DNA of 35,009 nt from Flavobacteriales bacterium (GTDB taxonomy: Bacteria > Bacteroidota > Bacteroidia > Flavobacteriales_C > GCA-002722245): assembly GCA_002720635.1 (NCBI GenBank), contig PBJD01000014.1, positions 80,026 through 115,034 of the forward strand. The letters are read 5' to 3'. Below are positions 15,717 to 23,973 of the stretch, in pieces. The notes beneath the pieces were generated by a model. That model was given only the letters and a program-made list of their open reading frames with translations, had not been told where the DNA came from and did not search any database. Numbering within the stretch: position 1 is the first letter of the stretch; each line of letters opens with the position of its first letter. The translations under genes and the position numbers were made by a program.

Positions 15717-16144
15717 TTCCATCACGTTTCAATATAAGGGTATATGGTATTTTAATTCAAGAAGGAAAAATTTTAGTTACCGATGAAATACGCAGCGGGG
15801 TGAAAATGACAAAATTTCCAGGCGGAGGCTTAGAATTTGGTGAAGGAATTGTTGAGTGTTTAATTCGAGAATTTAAAGAGGAATTAAATGTAAAAATTAC
15901 TGTTAAAACTCTTTTTTATGTCAATGATTTTTATCAATTTTCTTCCTTCAATAAAAATGAGCAACTGATTAGTATATATTATAAAGTTTCACTTGATGAA
16001 GGTGAAATTAATACCACGGAAACTCCTTTTTTGTTTGAAACAAATGAACCGCAATGCTTCAGATGGTTGGATTTGAACAAAATAAATCCAAATGACGTTA
16101 CATTTCCTATTGATAAAATTGTTGTCGGAAAACTGTGTGTTTGA
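15713..16144 (+). CDS. Nudix hydrolase
   Basis: Nudix enzymes cleave nucleoside diphosphates linked to another group, and the substrate of this one cannot be told from sequence. The 143-aa protein contains the Nudix box in GLEFGEGIVECLIREFKEEL. The catalytic REFKEE core is intact. The Gly normally found two residues after the final Glu of the box is Asn here (EELNV instead of EExGU). That position mainly shapes the loop, so activity is still likely. The gene overlaps mnmD by four bases (ATGA) and ends in a TTGA overlap with the following lipoprotein gene, so the three are translated as a coupled set. Confidence 0.9.
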   Translation: MIPSRFNIRVYGILIQEGKILVTDEIRSGVKMTKFPGGGLEFGEGIVECLIREFKEELNVKITVKTLFYVNDFYQFSSFNKNEQLISIYYKVSLDEGEINTTETPFLFETNEPQCFRWLDLNKINPNDVTFPIDKIVVGKLCV

Positions 16145-16842
16145 GAAATTTAATCTTCATATCGCTTGTTTTTTTCATGGCAAGTTGCGCACCAACCAGA
16201 TATGTTGTTCCCTTAACAAAAAAAGAAAAATCAATTAGTGTTTCTTTTGGTGGTCCGATAATTGAAGAAAGAGGGTATATTACTCCTGCACCTTTTCTAA
16301 GTTTTACTTATGCGAAAGGAAAAACGAAAAGTTTAACTTATTTTGGAGGACTTCAACTTTCCTCGCTTTTTGATGGCTTTTTTGCAGTAGAGGCTGGAGC
16401 ATTAAAAGAGTGGAAATGGTGGAGTAAAAAAAAGATAGGTTTTACCACTAATTTTGTTGCCAATGCAATGACCGATGGCATAGATGGAGGTTTTACGTTT
16501 TTTCCTCAATTTGACGCAAATCTTTACTGGCACTTTATGAGTGATCCTCATTATTTTTGCGATTGTCCGGGAGATCCTAAATGGAACATGTTTTTGTTTA
16601 CCGGTTTTCAGTCCCATTATAATGTTGTTTCTGATTTTGATTTGAAAACACCATTTAACAGTGATTTTTTATTTTCCCCACACCTGGGGCTTAGTATTGG
16701 GCCAGGAGCGTCAAGATTGGCAGCCGAGGTCAAATGGATTCAGCCATGGGTGGACAACACCTTACACAATCCTCAAATATGGAATCCTTTCATGGAAACA
16801 GGAACATTTGGGGGATTTATATCCTTTTATCATAATTTTTAG
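16141..16842 (+). CDS. Lipoprotein of unknown function, possibly beta-rich
   Basis: I do not recognise the family. The N-terminus has a lipoprotein signal peptide with lipobox MASC; the Cys is residue 17 if translation starts at TTG 16141, giving a 233-aa product. A GTG at 16135 is the alternative and adds only two residues. TTG 16141 forms a TTGA overlap with the Nudix stop. The mature part is rich in Phe, Trp, Gly and Asn with repeated short hydrophobic stretches (SVSFGGP, FLSFTYAKG, FGGFISFYHNF), suggesting a beta-barrel or beta-sandwich. A CDCPGD segment in the middle adds two cysteines. The protein should be anchored in the outer membrane or periplasm. It ends directly against the stop of the convergent FG-GAP gene with no spacer. 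Confidence 0.72.
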   Translation: MRNLIFISLVFFMASCAPTRYVVPLTKKEKSISVSFGGPIIEERGYITPAPFLSFTYAKGKTKSLTYFGGLQLSSLFDGFFAVEAGALKEWKWWSKKKIGFTTNFVANAMTDGIDGGFTFFPQFDANLYWHFMSDPHYFCDCPGDPKWNMFLFTGFQSHYNVVSDFDLKTPFNSDFLFSPHLGLSIGPGASRLAAEVKWIQPWVDNTLHNPQIWNPFMETGTFGGFISFYHNF

Positions 16843-18939
16843 TCATCTTACTATTTTAATGGATATGATTTCAAACAATGATTCTGCTCGAATAAAAAAT
16901 ACTCCATTATTCTTTGGGAGTAGAATACGGTTCCCGATAGATTGAGCGATCAGCTTTCCATTTAAATCCCATAATTCTATTTTTTGAATGGGTATTGAAT
17001 TGATTTGAAGCATATTTTCGGATAACAGATATTCTATTTTCCTTGTTGATATAATTTTACTTGATTTTTCAGGCTCTATTCCCATATAGAACGCAAGACC
17101 TCCGCATTGATTCCCAATTATCAGTTCTGGATTTCCGTCTGCATTTAAATCACCAAGTAGTGGTTTACTATTTCCTCCATCTTTTGTGTTGTGAAAGTCA
17201 GAAAAGTCAAGCTGCAGGCTTGAGTTAATTTCCTCTTTAATATCCATATACCCTAATGTTCTTCCCGATTCTCCACCAACCAATAAATTAATTTTTTCAT
17301 CATCTTTGAAAAAATACGGAGTTGAGTATCCAAAGAAAATTCCTTCTGAATAATTTTGTGTGGAAACTCCTCCAAAATCTTCTATTTCAACAGAGTAATC
17401 GTACCCAGAATAATTTTGATTTTCATAGTAGAACAAACTTCCATGTTGTTCACCAATGGTTAAGTCAATTGCAGAATCTCCATTTACATCAAACAAAACA
17501 GGTGCAGCATAATTGCCCACATCAATGTTTTCAAATTCAGCAGAAGCAATGAAAAAATCATAGGGCATATTAGCTCCCGCCTGATTGTTAAGGTAAAGAA
17601 CTTTCCCATTTTGAAGACCAATAAGCAAATCATCATCACCGTCCTTGTCTAAATCACCTATGGCTGGATATAAATAGGCTTCTTCATTTTCTGAAAAGTT
17701 TAAGTAGTCATCCGTGATGATTTCAAAAGAAGGATTGGATTGAGTACCTGAGTTACGAAGTAAACTTAAGGATGCTTTTGCAATTCCATTGTGATTTAAG
17801 GCGTTACTTCCAACAAGAATATCGGTTAATCCATCTTGATTTTCATCTACCCATATCGGGTATGCTCCTGTTCCAAAATCCAGCATTTCTCCTACCAGAA
17901 ATGAGTTTGTTTGAAAAGAAAAAGTATCTGTTTCAGTTCCAATATTTTTATAGTACAGAATCTCTTTGTTATTACCGATTAAAGCATTATTACTTGAAAT
18001 TACAAGATCTTTTTTTGAGTCATGGTTTACATCGACATATGATGCATAAGGGAATAGATACATATTAACTGGGTTATCATAACCCGGGAAGTTGTTATCA
18101 ACATCAACAATATTACTGGCCAGTCGATTACCTCCATTTGTCAAGTAGTTTAAATTGTTGAATGAAACATCTCCAATAATCAGATCAATGGGGTCATTGG
18201 CAGACGTATTGATGGTTGTGATTGTACTTCCCGTATGCTCTCCACCGCCAAGAATACTCATATCACTTCCAGAGCAACTTTGATTTAAAGTGATGTCATT
18301 TGTTGTTGGACTTTCAGAAAAATTACCCCAGCAATTCGATTCCAGGATAAATTCCAATCCGCATAAACCTGTGTTTTCAACGGATGTGTTTTTGTGATAT
18401 TCAACGAATTTACCTGTATTGTCAAAAGTTAGTACATCCAGATCACCGTCACCATCAATATCCGTAATTCCCGGTATGTCTTCACTTGAAACAGAAAGGT
18501 TTGAAATAAAAGAACCAAGGTCGGATTGCAGCTGATATGTTTCCGGAATAAATGAAAAGTTTCCATTGTTTTTATAAACTTTTATTCCACCTGGGGTCCC
18601 CGTAAAAATATCAGGTAAATTATCGCAGTTAAAATCTCTGAACAGAACCCATTTATCAAGATTCAGATTCAGTGTAAGGGGCTCAAAATGAAGTTCGTTG
18701 TTTTTGAAAACAATAAGGCGGTTACCACTTTTATCAAACGAAATTAAATCCTGATTTCCATTACTATTAAAATCAACATTACTAAATATTGGGTAATTCA
18801 AACCTCCTTCCCATGCTCTTGTTAGACTTTTATTGTTTTTTGTTACTACAATTTTATAGTTCCTCTCAAAAGAAAACTGGGCAAAAACCGAGAATGTGTA
18901 AAGGTGTAATAGCGTGATAGTCAGTGTAATGCGCGTCAT
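16843..18939 (-). CDS. T9SS-secreted FG-GAP/VCBS repeat protein
   Basis: The 698-aa protein has an N-terminal Sec signal peptide (cleavage near VFAQF) and then a chain of FG-GAP/VCBS-like units with calcium-binding Asp loops: DFNCDNLPD, DIDGDGDLD, DENQDGLTD, DLDKDGDDD, DVNGDSAID and DLNADGNPE. Together these would form a beta-propeller like that of integrin alpha chains. The last ~60 residues fit a type A T9SS sorting domain, with KIELWDLNGKLIA followed by a short beta segment and a C-terminal IKIVR. The protein is therefore expected to pass the outer membrane through the type IX system and be attached to the surface or released. Ligand and role are unknown. Its stop codon directly abuts that of the convergent lipoprotein gene. 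Confidence 0.9.
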   Translation of the reverse strand: MTRITLTITLLHLYTFSVFAQFSFERNYKIVVTKNNKSLTRAWEGGLNYPIFSNVDFNSNGNQDLISFDKSGNRLIVFKNNELHFEPLTLNLNLDKWVLFRDFNCDNLPDIFTGTPGGIKVYKNNGNFSFIPETYQLQSDLGSFISNLSVSSEDIPGITDIDGDGDLDVLTFDNTGKFVEYHKNTSVENTGLCGLEFILESNCWGNFSESPTTNDITLNQSCSGSDMSILGGGEHTGSTITTINTSANDPIDLIIGDVSFNNLNYLTNGGNRLASNIVDVDNNFPGYDNPVNMYLFPYASYVDVNHDSKKDLVISSNNALIGNNKEILYYKNIGTETDTFSFQTNSFLVGEMLDFGTGAYPIWVDENQDGLTDILVGSNALNHNGIAKASLSLLRNSGTQSNPSFEIITDDYLNFSENEEAYLYPAIGDLDKDGDDDLLIGLQNGKVLYLNNQAGANMPYDFFIASAEFENIDVGNYAAPVLFDVNGDSAIDLTIGEQHGSLFYYENQNYSGYDYSVEIEDFGGVSTQNYSEGIFFGYSTPYFFKDDEKINLLVGGESGRTLGYMDIKEEINSSLQLDFSDFHNTKDGGNSKPLLGDLNADGNPELIIGNQCGGLAFYMGIEPEKSSKIISTRKIEYLLSENMLQINSIPIQKIELWDLNGKLIAQSIGNRILLPKNNGVFFIRAESLFEIISIKIVR

Positions 18940-18944
18940 AACAT

Positions 18945-18952
18945 TAAATGTA
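18945..18952 (-). promoter_or_regulatory. Candidate -7 element of the FG-GAP gene
   Basis: Read on the minus strand this is TACATTTA, seven of eight matches to TAnnTTTG, five bases before the ATG at 18939. No TTG is visible at a suitable upstream distance. Assigned mainly by analogy with other starts in this window that have the same spacing. Confidence 0.35.
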
Positions 18953-19007
18953 GTAAAATATGGTTAATTATCCTCACTAGAAATATGGCTAATCGATTGG
19001 TATGATT

Positions 19008-19015
19008 TATCTTTG
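19008..19015 (+). promoter_or_regulatory. Perfect -7 promoter element of secDF (TATCTTTG)
   Basis: TATCTTTG matches TAnnTTTG completely and lies 26 bases before the secDF ATG, leaving room for a leader of about 20 nt. A matching -33 TTG is not evident. Confidence 0.55.
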
Positions 19016-19041
19016 TTGGTCTTATTTGAACAAATTTTAAT

Positions 19042-21960
19042 ATGCAAAACAAAAAAGCAATCAAGATTTTATTAGCCATTATTGGAGTGGTTTGTCTTTT
19101 TGAGTTTTCGTTCACCTATTTTGCAAGAGGGTTCGAGCAGGAAGCTGATGAATTAACGAATACTCCCGAGGAAGCAAGGAAGTGGTTAAAAGAAAACTCT
19201 GATCAGGAGATCTGGTTGGGTTACTCCTATATAGAATGTAAGAAAAGAGAAATTAATTTAGGGCTGGACTTAAGAGGAGGCGTATCCGTAACATTGGAAA
19301 TTGCTGTTGATCAACTGGTTGGTTCATTAGTTGGTAGTAATATTAAAAGTTCGCCAAAATTTAAGGAAGTTACCGCAAGAGCTAAAGAGCTAAAAAAAGA
19401 GCAGCCGGGGAGCTATATTGAGTTGTTCGAACAAGCTTATTTTGAGAAAATGAATGGTGTACCTATGGCAAAATGGTTTGCTGGTAAGGGCGATATTGAT
19501 GTGAACTCATCAGATGATGATGTAATTGAAATGTTAAGAGAATCTGCTTCAGGTGCCATAGGTCAGGCAAAAGAAGTTTTAAGAACTCGTGTCGCGCAGT
19601 TTGGAATTGCTCAACCGGATATTAAGTTAGTTGGCAATACCGGGAGAATTGTTGTCGATCTACCCGGAATTAAAGACATAAAAAGAGTAAGAGGATTGTT
19701 GCAGGGATCCGCGAACTTGGAGATTTGGGATACATATTCTTATTCAGATTTACAGGCCTCCTTCATAGCATTAGAGGAAAAAGCGAGAGATTATTACAAC
19801 CTGAAAAATCCTCTTGATTCAGCCGATTTTGAGGGGTTGGATTCTGAAGACAGTCTGGCTTTGGTAGCAAAAAGAAATTCACCATTAACGTCTTTGATAG
19901 TACAAGATGAGGAGTTGTTGAAAAGTAGAAATAGAGCAGGTGTAGGAATTTTTAGAATCAGTGATACTGCTAAAGTCAATGAAATTATTAAAATCGGTTA
20001 TGACAAGAAGGTTTTTAATAAGCGATTAAAATTGGCATGGTCTTCAGAAACGGATTTAGGTGAGAAATCAAATGCGTTACAACTTTATGCTTTAAGAAAA
20101 GAATCAAATGGAGGTGCTTACATGTCGGGGGAATTTATTAAACGTGCTTCTCGTCAACTGGAAAATGGGCGAGATATAGTATTACTCGATTTTAAAACAA
20201 AAGCTGCCGGTAAATGGGAGCAGATTACAGGTAAATCTTACAAAGCGCAAGGAAAACCAATTGCTATTGTATTGGATGGTCTGGTTTATGCTGCTCCGGG
20301 CGCGAATAATGGTCCTATATCAGGTGGCGGAACTCAAATTACACCCGGAAATATGGAAAATGCATACGAGTGGGCTTCAGATTTGGCAAATGTTTTGAAT
20401 GCGGGTAAATTTCCTGCACCTGCAAAAATCGTACAGGAAACTTTTGTTGGTCCGACTCTGGGAGAACAGGCTATTAATGCAGCGGTTTGGTCGTTTGTTT
20501 TTGCATTGTGCCTTGTGTTGATATATATGGTATTTTATTACAGCTCTGCCGGATGGGCTGCCAATGTGGCTCTGGTCGCGAATATTTTAATTATAATTGG
20601 TGTACTTGCCGCTGCTCCAACTATATCATTAACTCTCCCTGGTGTTGCCGGAATTGTTCTTACCGTTGGTATGTCGGTTGATGCAAACGTTTTGATTTAC
20701 GAAAGAATTCGTGAAGAATTGAAAATAGGTAAAAGTTTAAAGTTAGCTATCTCTGATGGTTACAAACATGCTTATACAGCTATTTTGGATGCCAACATCA
20801 CAACATTAATTACGGGAGTTATTCTTTGGTACTTCGGTACATCAGTTATTGAGAGTTTTGCTCAAACACTAATCATTGGGATTTTTACTTCTTTATTTTC
20901 CGCAATATTTATTACGCGTTTGATTTTTGATTCATTGTTGGGAAAAGAAAAGAATATTAAATTTTCTACTGAGAAAACAAAAGATTGGTTTACGAAAACA
21001 ACCTATAACATTATATCTTCTCGAAAGAAATTTTATGTAGCCTCAGGATTGTTAATAGTTATTGGATTATTATCAATATTCACCAAGGGATTTGATTTAG
21101 GTACAGATTTTTCAGGTGGTAGAACTTATAAAGTTGCTTTTGAAAACGTGCCTGATGTTCAAACTTTGAAATCAGAGCTTAAAGGTGTGTTTTTGGAAAA
21201 TGGGAAAGAACTTGAACCGGAAGTAAAAACAGGAGGAACGGGTAATCTTATAATTACTACAAAGTTTTTGGCCAGTGATGAGTCAAAAGAAGCGTCTAAC
21301 AAGGTAGAGAGTTTTCTTTATGCAGGAGTTAAGAAGTATTTGCCTGCAGACATGACATCTGAAAAATTTGTAAGTCAATATGACGGCAAAAATAAAGGAG
21401 TTCTGGAAAGTGCTCATGTTCAAAGTACTATTGCTGATGATATTATGGATGCTTCTTACACATCTGTTGTATATGCCTTAATTGCTATTTTCCTGTATGT
21501 TGCCTTCCGATTTCGTCAGTGGCAATTTGGATTAGGTGCTTTAGTGGCTATTTTTCATGATGTAATTATTGTTTTGGGTATTTTCTCATTATTACAGGAT
21601 GTTCTTCCTTTTTCTTTAGAGATTAATACTGCCTTTGTTGCAGCTGTTTTAACGGTTGTAGGTTACTCAATAAACGATACAGTAGTTGTATTTGACAGAG
21701 TAAGGGAGCGAACTTCAGGGACCAATTCAGAAGGCATTAACGTTGTTGTAAATAAAGCACTTAATAGTACCCTTTCGCGAACATTCAACACTTCTATGAC
21801 GATTTTAGTAGTATTGTTGGCGATTCTTATTTTTGGTACAGGTTCTTTACAAGGATTTGCTTTTGCGTTATTGGTAGGAGTTATCGTTGGTACGTATTCA
21901 TCAATTTGTATTGCATCTCCTATTTATACAGATTTAGTCAGAAAGAAGGAAAACAGTTAA
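19042..21960 (+). CDS. secDF: Protein translocase subunit SecDF (fused SecD and SecF)
   Basis: SecDF uses the proton motive force to help pull secreted proteins through SecYEG at the inner membrane. The 972-aa fusion starts with one membrane segment (residues 8-28). The SecD signature LGLDLRGGVSVTLE follows at about 73-86, then a large periplasmic domain. The first membrane bundle starts after FVGPTLGEQAINAAVW and contains GMSVDANVLIYERIREE. The SecF half begins with another membrane segment, then FDLGTDFSGGRTYKV, and has a second bundle with VVGYSINDTVVVFDRVRE. Both conserved D-x-N/D-type proton-pathway regions are present, so the fusion looks intact. It stands alone between its own promoter and a strong terminator. 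Confidence 0.96.
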   Translation: MQNKKAIKILLAIIGVVCLFEFSFTYFARGFEQEADELTNTPEEARKWLKENSDQEIWLGYSYIECKKREINLGLDLRGGVSVTLEIAVDQLVGSLVGSNIKSSPKFKEVTARAKELKKEQPGSYIELFEQAYFEKMNGVPMAKWFAGKGDIDVNSSDDDVIEMLRESASGAIGQAKEVLRTRVAQFGIAQPDIKLVGNTGRIVVDLPGIKDIKRVRGLLQGSANLEIWDTYSYSDLQASFIALEEKARDYYNLKNPLDSADFEGLDSEDSLALVAKRNSPLTSLIVQDEELLKSRNRAGVGIFRISDTAKVNEIIKIGYDKKVFNKRLKLAWSSETDLGEKSNALQLYALRKESNGGAYMSGEFIKRASRQLENGRDIVLLDFKTKAAGKWEQITGKSYKAQGKPIAIVLDGLVYAAPGANNGPISGGGTQITPGNMENAYEWASDLANVLNAGKFPAPAKIVQETFVGPTLGEQAINAAVWSFVFALCLVLIYMVFYYSSAGWAANVALVANILIIIGVLAAAPTISLTLPGVAGIVLTVGMSVDANVLIYERIREELKIGKSLKLAISDGYKHAYTAILDANITTLITGVILWYFGTSVIESFAQTLIIGIFTSLFSAIFITRLIFDSLLGKEKNIKFSTEKTKDWFTKTTYNIISSRKKFYVASGLLIVIGLLSIFTKGFDLGTDFSGGRTYKVAFENVPDVQTLKSELKGVFLENGKELEPEVKTGGTGNLIITTKFLASDESKEASNKVESFLYAGVKKYLPADMTSEKFVSQYDGKNKGVLESAHVQSTIADDIMDASYTSVVYALIAIFLYVAFRFRQWQFGLGALVAIFHDVIIVLGIFSLLQDVLPFSLEINTAFVAAVLTVVGYSINDTVVVFDRVRERTSGTNSEGINVVVNKALNSTLSRTFNTSMTILVVLLAILIFGTGSLQGFAFALLVGVIVGTYSSICIASPIYTDLVRKKENS

Positions 21961-21982
21961 TTTGACGTTCTTCAAAAAGAAT

Positions 21983-22012
21983 AAAAAGCCACCCTGATGA
22001 GGGTGGCTTTTT
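21983..22012. terminator. Bidirectional intrinsic terminator between secDF and the GH20 gene
   Basis: A 13-bp perfect stem (21983-21995 with 22000-22012) closes a GATG loop. Its GC core AGCCACCCT/AGGGTGGCT is flanked by an A-run on the left and a T-run on the right, giving U-tracts on both strands. It lies 22 bases after the secDF stop and 22 bases beyond the stop of the convergent hexosaminidase gene, so it can end both transcripts. Confidence 0.93.
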
Positions 22013-22034
22013 TATTTCATAAAATATCAAAAAA

Positions 22035-23870
22035 TTAAAGACGTTTCAGTAGTTCTTTTCTGTGAATTTGAAGAGTTCTACCTATTCCTTCGCCATTTAA
22101 AAATGATTGAGTTCTTAAACTTAAATCACCATTAGGTATTTCAAAAGGGGCTATATATTTTTCCCCGAATTGAACAGGATATGTATTGTCAATACTATAA
22201 TAAATGATTGTTCCAGGAATATTATTTTCAAGTTTACACATTAATTTTTCACCAGATTTGTATACTGTTATAATAGGATCTAAAACAGCTTTGGATATAT
22301 TTATGTTTTGTTCATTAAATCGATTAAAATGAAATAGTGTTTTCTTAGCAAAGTTTTCCCAGTTTTTCTTTTCCATGGGGCTCCATAATGTTTCAGAAAT
22401 TGATAAGGCCCTTGGATAAGTCATGTAGTAGGCAAACGAAAGTGTAGGGATAACTTCAGTCCATAAGTTTGCTTGTCCTCCCATTATATACTTTGGGTTT
22501 ACACTATCGGGAACGGGTTCGAATTTATAGGATTTTTCCAGGCTTAAACCAGCGTAAATTGAATTTTCTACGCTTTTATCGCCTTGAATATAATCCAGGT
22601 ATGCGTAGGTGGTTGGTGACATTACTACTTTATGTCCGAGTTTTGCTGCCTTGATTCCCCCTTTCATTCCCTGCCAACTCATTACAGCTGCGTCCTGGTT
22701 TAGGTGCCCTTCAGTAATTTCATCCCATCCAATCATTTTTTTACCCTTTGATTCAATTATTTTTTGGACTCTATCAATAAAGTAAGCTTGAAGGTCATGC
22801 ATGTTTTTCATTTTGTTCTTTTTCATGAATTTTTTTACTTCATTACTTTCTTCCCAATATCCTTTATAGCATTCATCACCACCCATATGAATGTATTCTC
22901 CTGGAAATAAACTGGCAATTTCAGTGTAAATTTTGTTTAATGTTTTATATACTTTTTCGTCTGAAGGATTGAGCATGTTTTCTGTGTGTATTTTAAAACT
23001 GCCGTCGCCTAACCATTCTGCAAATTTATGGCCAACTGAAACTTGTGTGATTTCTTTTTTTGTTGACAGCTCAGGGTACGCGGCCAGAAGTGCCATACTG
23101 TGTCCTGGAACATCAATTTCGGGAATAATAGTTATGTTGCGTTTTTCAGCAAATTCAACAACTTCTGTAATTTCATCTTGGGTATAAAAACCGCCGTATG
23201 TTTTAGGTTCATTGGCAGTTGGAGATGGACGTTGATCTCCAAATCTTCCGTTTCTTTCTCCCCTCCATGCACCAATTTCAGTTAGTTTAGGGAGAGATTT
23301 AATTTCAATTCTCCACCCTTCATCATCTGTAAGATGCCAATGAAATTTATTGAATTTAAATTCAGACATTTTGTTGATGTAGTCTTTAACTTCTGCTACA
23401 GTAAAAAAATGTCGGCTTACATCCAGCATTAATCCTCTCCATTCAAATCTTGGTTCATCAATGATTTTACAAAAAGGTATCTCAATGGGTTTACTTGAGA
23501 GTTTAGTCGGAAGTAATTGTTTTAATGTTTGCAGGGCATTATGGAAACCACCAAAACCACTTGCACCAATACTTATTCCTTTTGAATTTACTTCAAGAGT
23601 GTATCCTTCCTTGTTTTTTACGGAATTTGTATAGTTAAGCTCAATATTTGTTGTTCCTTCGGTAAATAATTCAATGGACTTGAGGTATTCTGTAAATATA
23701 GTTTTCGCATACTTAACCTTCTTTAGTTTCGAGTTGTCTTTCAAAATAAATCCACCAGTAATTAATGTTCCTTTCATTTCTTCATAAGAAAAAGGCTCAG
23801 GAATTATAGAATGATTAGCTTTTGCAAAAAATCCAATACAGCAGAATGTGAGAATGAGAAATGTTTTCAT
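22035..23870 (-). CDS. Beta-N-acetylhexosaminidase, glycoside hydrolase family 20
   Basis: GH20 enzymes remove terminal beta-linked GlcNAc or GalNAc from chitin oligosaccharides, glycans or peptidoglycan fragments. With ATG 23870 the product has 611 aa and a clean signal peptide (residues 1-18, ending FFAKA); the frame remains open 46 codons upstream, but that stretch lacks signal character. An N-terminal GH20b domain (about 21-140) is followed by the catalytic barrel (about 145-480), with FHWHLTDDEGWRIEI and the catalytic pair Asp332-Glu333 in HMGGDECYKG. The last ~75 residues form a small beta domain like the C-terminal modules of bacterial hexosaminidases. It lies 103 bp downstream of a TonB receptor gene and may share its transcript. 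Confidence 0.92.
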   Translation of the reverse strand: MKTFLILTFCCIGFFAKANHSIIPEPFSYEEMKGTLITGGFILKDNSKLKKVKYAKTIFTEYLKSIELFTEGTTNIELNYTNSVKNKEGYTLEVNSKGISIGASGFGGFHNALQTLKQLLPTKLSSKPIEIPFCKIIDEPRFEWRGLMLDVSRHFFTVAEVKDYINKMSEFKFNKFHWHLTDDEGWRIEIKSLPKLTEIGAWRGERNGRFGDQRPSPTANEPKTYGGFYTQDEITEVVEFAEKRNITIIPEIDVPGHSMALLAAYPELSTKKEITQVSVGHKFAEWLGDGSFKIHTENMLNPSDEKVYKTLNKIYTEIASLFPGEYIHMGGDECYKGYWEESNEVKKFMKKNKMKNMHDLQAYFIDRVQKIIESKGKKMIGWDEITEGHLNQDAAVMSWQGMKGGIKAAKLGHKVVMSPTTYAYLDYIQGDKSVENSIYAGLSLEKSYKFEPVPDSVNPKYIMGGQANLWTEVIPTLSFAYYMTYPRALSISETLWSPMEKKNWENFAKKTLFHFNRFNEQNINISKAVLDPIITVYKSGEKLMCKLENNIPGTIIYYSIDNTYPVQFGEKYIAPFEIPNGDLSLRTQSFLNGEGIGRTLQIHRKELLKRL

Positions 23871-23973
23871 AAGATTTAAAATTTTGTTTTCACAATATAC
23901 ATCACGATACAATAAATGTCTACTTTTTTTACCGGACAAAATCAGTCGCATTAGGCGGAAAAACACAGGACAA

